A stretch of 5,533 nt of DNA from contig CAKUEI010000094.1 in assembly GCA_934646175.1 (NCBI GenBank), positions 1 through 5,533 of the forward strand. The letters are read 5' to 3'. A model generated the notes under the pieces. It did not search any database. It saw only the letters and a list, made by a program, of their open reading frames with translations, and was not told the DNA's origin. A program made the position numbers and the translations under genes. This DNA comes from an uncultured Oscillospiraceae bacterium. GTDB lineage: Bacteria > Bacillota > Clostridia > Oscillospirales > Oscillospiraceae. This document shows positions 4,657-5,533 of this stretch, piece by piece; the first letter of the stretch is position 1, and every line of letters begins with the position of its first letter.

Positions 4657-5533
4657 TTGAAGCAGCATGATGTGATCGTAATCGGGGCGGGTGCGGCCGG
4701 AATGATGGCCGCCATCCAGGCGGCGCAGCAGGGCGCCAGCGTGCTGCTTTTCGAGCGTAACGAAAAGCCGGGCCGCAAGCTGTACATCACTGGAAAGGGC
4801 CGCTGCAATGTGACCAACGACTGCACGCCGGACGAGGTGCTCGCCCATGTGCCCCACAACGGCCGGTTCCTCTTCAGTGCGGTGCATTCCTTTTCACCCC
4901 GGGACGCCATGGATTTTTTCCGTGCACTGGGGGTGCCGCTGAAAACGGAGCGGGGGAACCGGGTGTTCCCCCAGTCCGACCACGCGGCGGACATCATTGA
5001 TGCGCTGGTGCGCGGCTTGAAGAAGGAGCGGGTGACCGTTCAGCACGGCCGTGTTACCGGCATCCGAACGGAAGAAGGGCACGTCTGCGGCGTAGAAGCG
5101 GATGGAGCCTTTTATCCCTGTAAAGCGGTTATCCTATGCACTGGAGGCGTTTCCTATCCCCTGACCGGTTCTACCGGCGACGGGTTCCGCATGGCGGAGG
5201 AGCTGGGGCACAAGGTATTGCCGCCGAAGCCGTCGCTGGTGCCGCTGGTGTCGCCCGACCCGTGCTGCGGTGCCATGCAGGGGCTGGCGCTGAAAAATAT
5301 CAGTCTGAAAATCAAAAATAAGAAAGGAAAGGCCATTTTTCAGGAGCAGGGCGAGATGCTCTTCACTCACTTCGGCTTTTCCGGACCGCTGGTCCTCAGC
5401 GCCAGTGCCCATATGCGGGATTTTGAGAAGGATTCCTGCACCGCGGTGATTGATCTAAAGCCCGCGCTGGACGAGACCACGCTGGATAAGCGACTGCTGC
5501 GGGACCTTGCGGAGGAGCAGAACCGAGACATAC
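4657..5533 (+). CDS. NAD(P)/FAD-dependent oxidoreductase, BaiN/HI0933 family (3' truncated)
   Basis: An open frame of 292 codons runs to the window's right edge; the family is usually about 400-420 residues, so roughly 70% is present. It starts at TTG, supported by AGAGGAG (4641-4647) 9 nt upstream and by a dinucleotide-binding fold beginning at once: DVIVIGAGAAGMMAA (5-19) with GxGxxG at 10-15, and Glu33 ending the second strand to bind the FAD ribose. The diagnostic family stretch GRKLYITGKGRCNVTN follows (39-54). Later motifs are NRVFPQSDHAADI, CTGGVSYPLTGSTGDGFRMA (second FAD contact) and MLFTHFGFSGPLVLSAS. Homologues are flavoproteins of mostly unknown substrate; BaiN was implicated in bile-acid 7-dehydroxylation, but that should not be transferred here. 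It is probably cytoplasmic and cotranscribed with the RpiR-type gene. Confidence 0.9.
   Translation, partial: MKQHDVIVIGAGAAGMMAAIQAAQQGASVLLFERNEKPGRKLYITGKGRCNVTNDCTPDEVLAHVPHNGRFLFSAVHSFSPRDAMDFFRALGVPLKTERGNRVFPQSDHAADIIDALVRGLKKERVTVQHGRVTGIRTEEGHVCGVEADGAFYPCKAVILCTGGVSYPLTGSTGDGFRMAEELGHKVLPPKPSLVPLVSPDPCCGAMQGLALKNISLKIKNKKGKAIFQEQGEMLFTHFGFSGPLVLSASAHMRDFEKDSCTAVIDLKPALDETTLDKRLLRDLAEEQNRDI

Noticed and set aside
5136..5412. Small frames on both strands within the oxidoreductase
   Set aside because: Shadows of the TTG-initiated flavoprotein frame, which carries conserved FAD-binding motifs through this stretch.
1..5533. Mobile element, CRISPR, toxin-antitoxin, phage or defence system
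   Set aside because: No transposase, integrase, spaced repeats, terminal repeats, tRNA or effector domains were found; base composition and SD strength are even across the window.

Overview
This window (about 60% GC by eye) reads as chromosomal core DNA from a GC-rich, spore-forming Clostridia-type Firmicute. Oscillospiraceae or a close relative is my inference from the base composition, the strong Shine-Dalgarno (SD) sequences and the gene order. All seven genes I can support lie on the + strand, tightly packed.

Layout: (1) the 3' part of scpB, a condensin accessory gene whose 5' end lies outside the window; (2) a membrane-anchored DUF2953 protein, coupled to scpB by an ATGA overlap; (3) ytfJ/gerW, a small sporulation protein overlapping the DUF2953 gene by 26 nt; (4) a dacF-like secreted D-Ala-D-Ala carboxypeptidase, preceded by an 11-bp perfect hairpin that ends at its ATG; (5) an RluB-type 23S rRNA pseudouridine synthase; (6) a 197-nt intergenic region with a terminator-like hairpin, a sigma-A-type promoter and a structured leader; (7) a MurR/RpiR-family regulator; (8) the 5' two-thirds of a BaiN/HI0933-type FAD oxidoreductase, which starts at TTG and runs off the right edge.

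Genes 1-5 look like one operon linking chromosome segregation, forespore or germination functions, peptidoglycan trimming and ribosome modification. Genes 7-8 look like a second transcription unit starting near 3657.

I see no mobile element, CRISPR array, tRNA, rRNA, toxin-antitoxin or defence system, and no gene cluster that looks like an undescribed system. The most unusual signals are regulatory. One is the hairpin at the dacF start, which coincides with a possible forespore sigma promoter. The other is the two-hairpin leader of the RpiR-type regulator.
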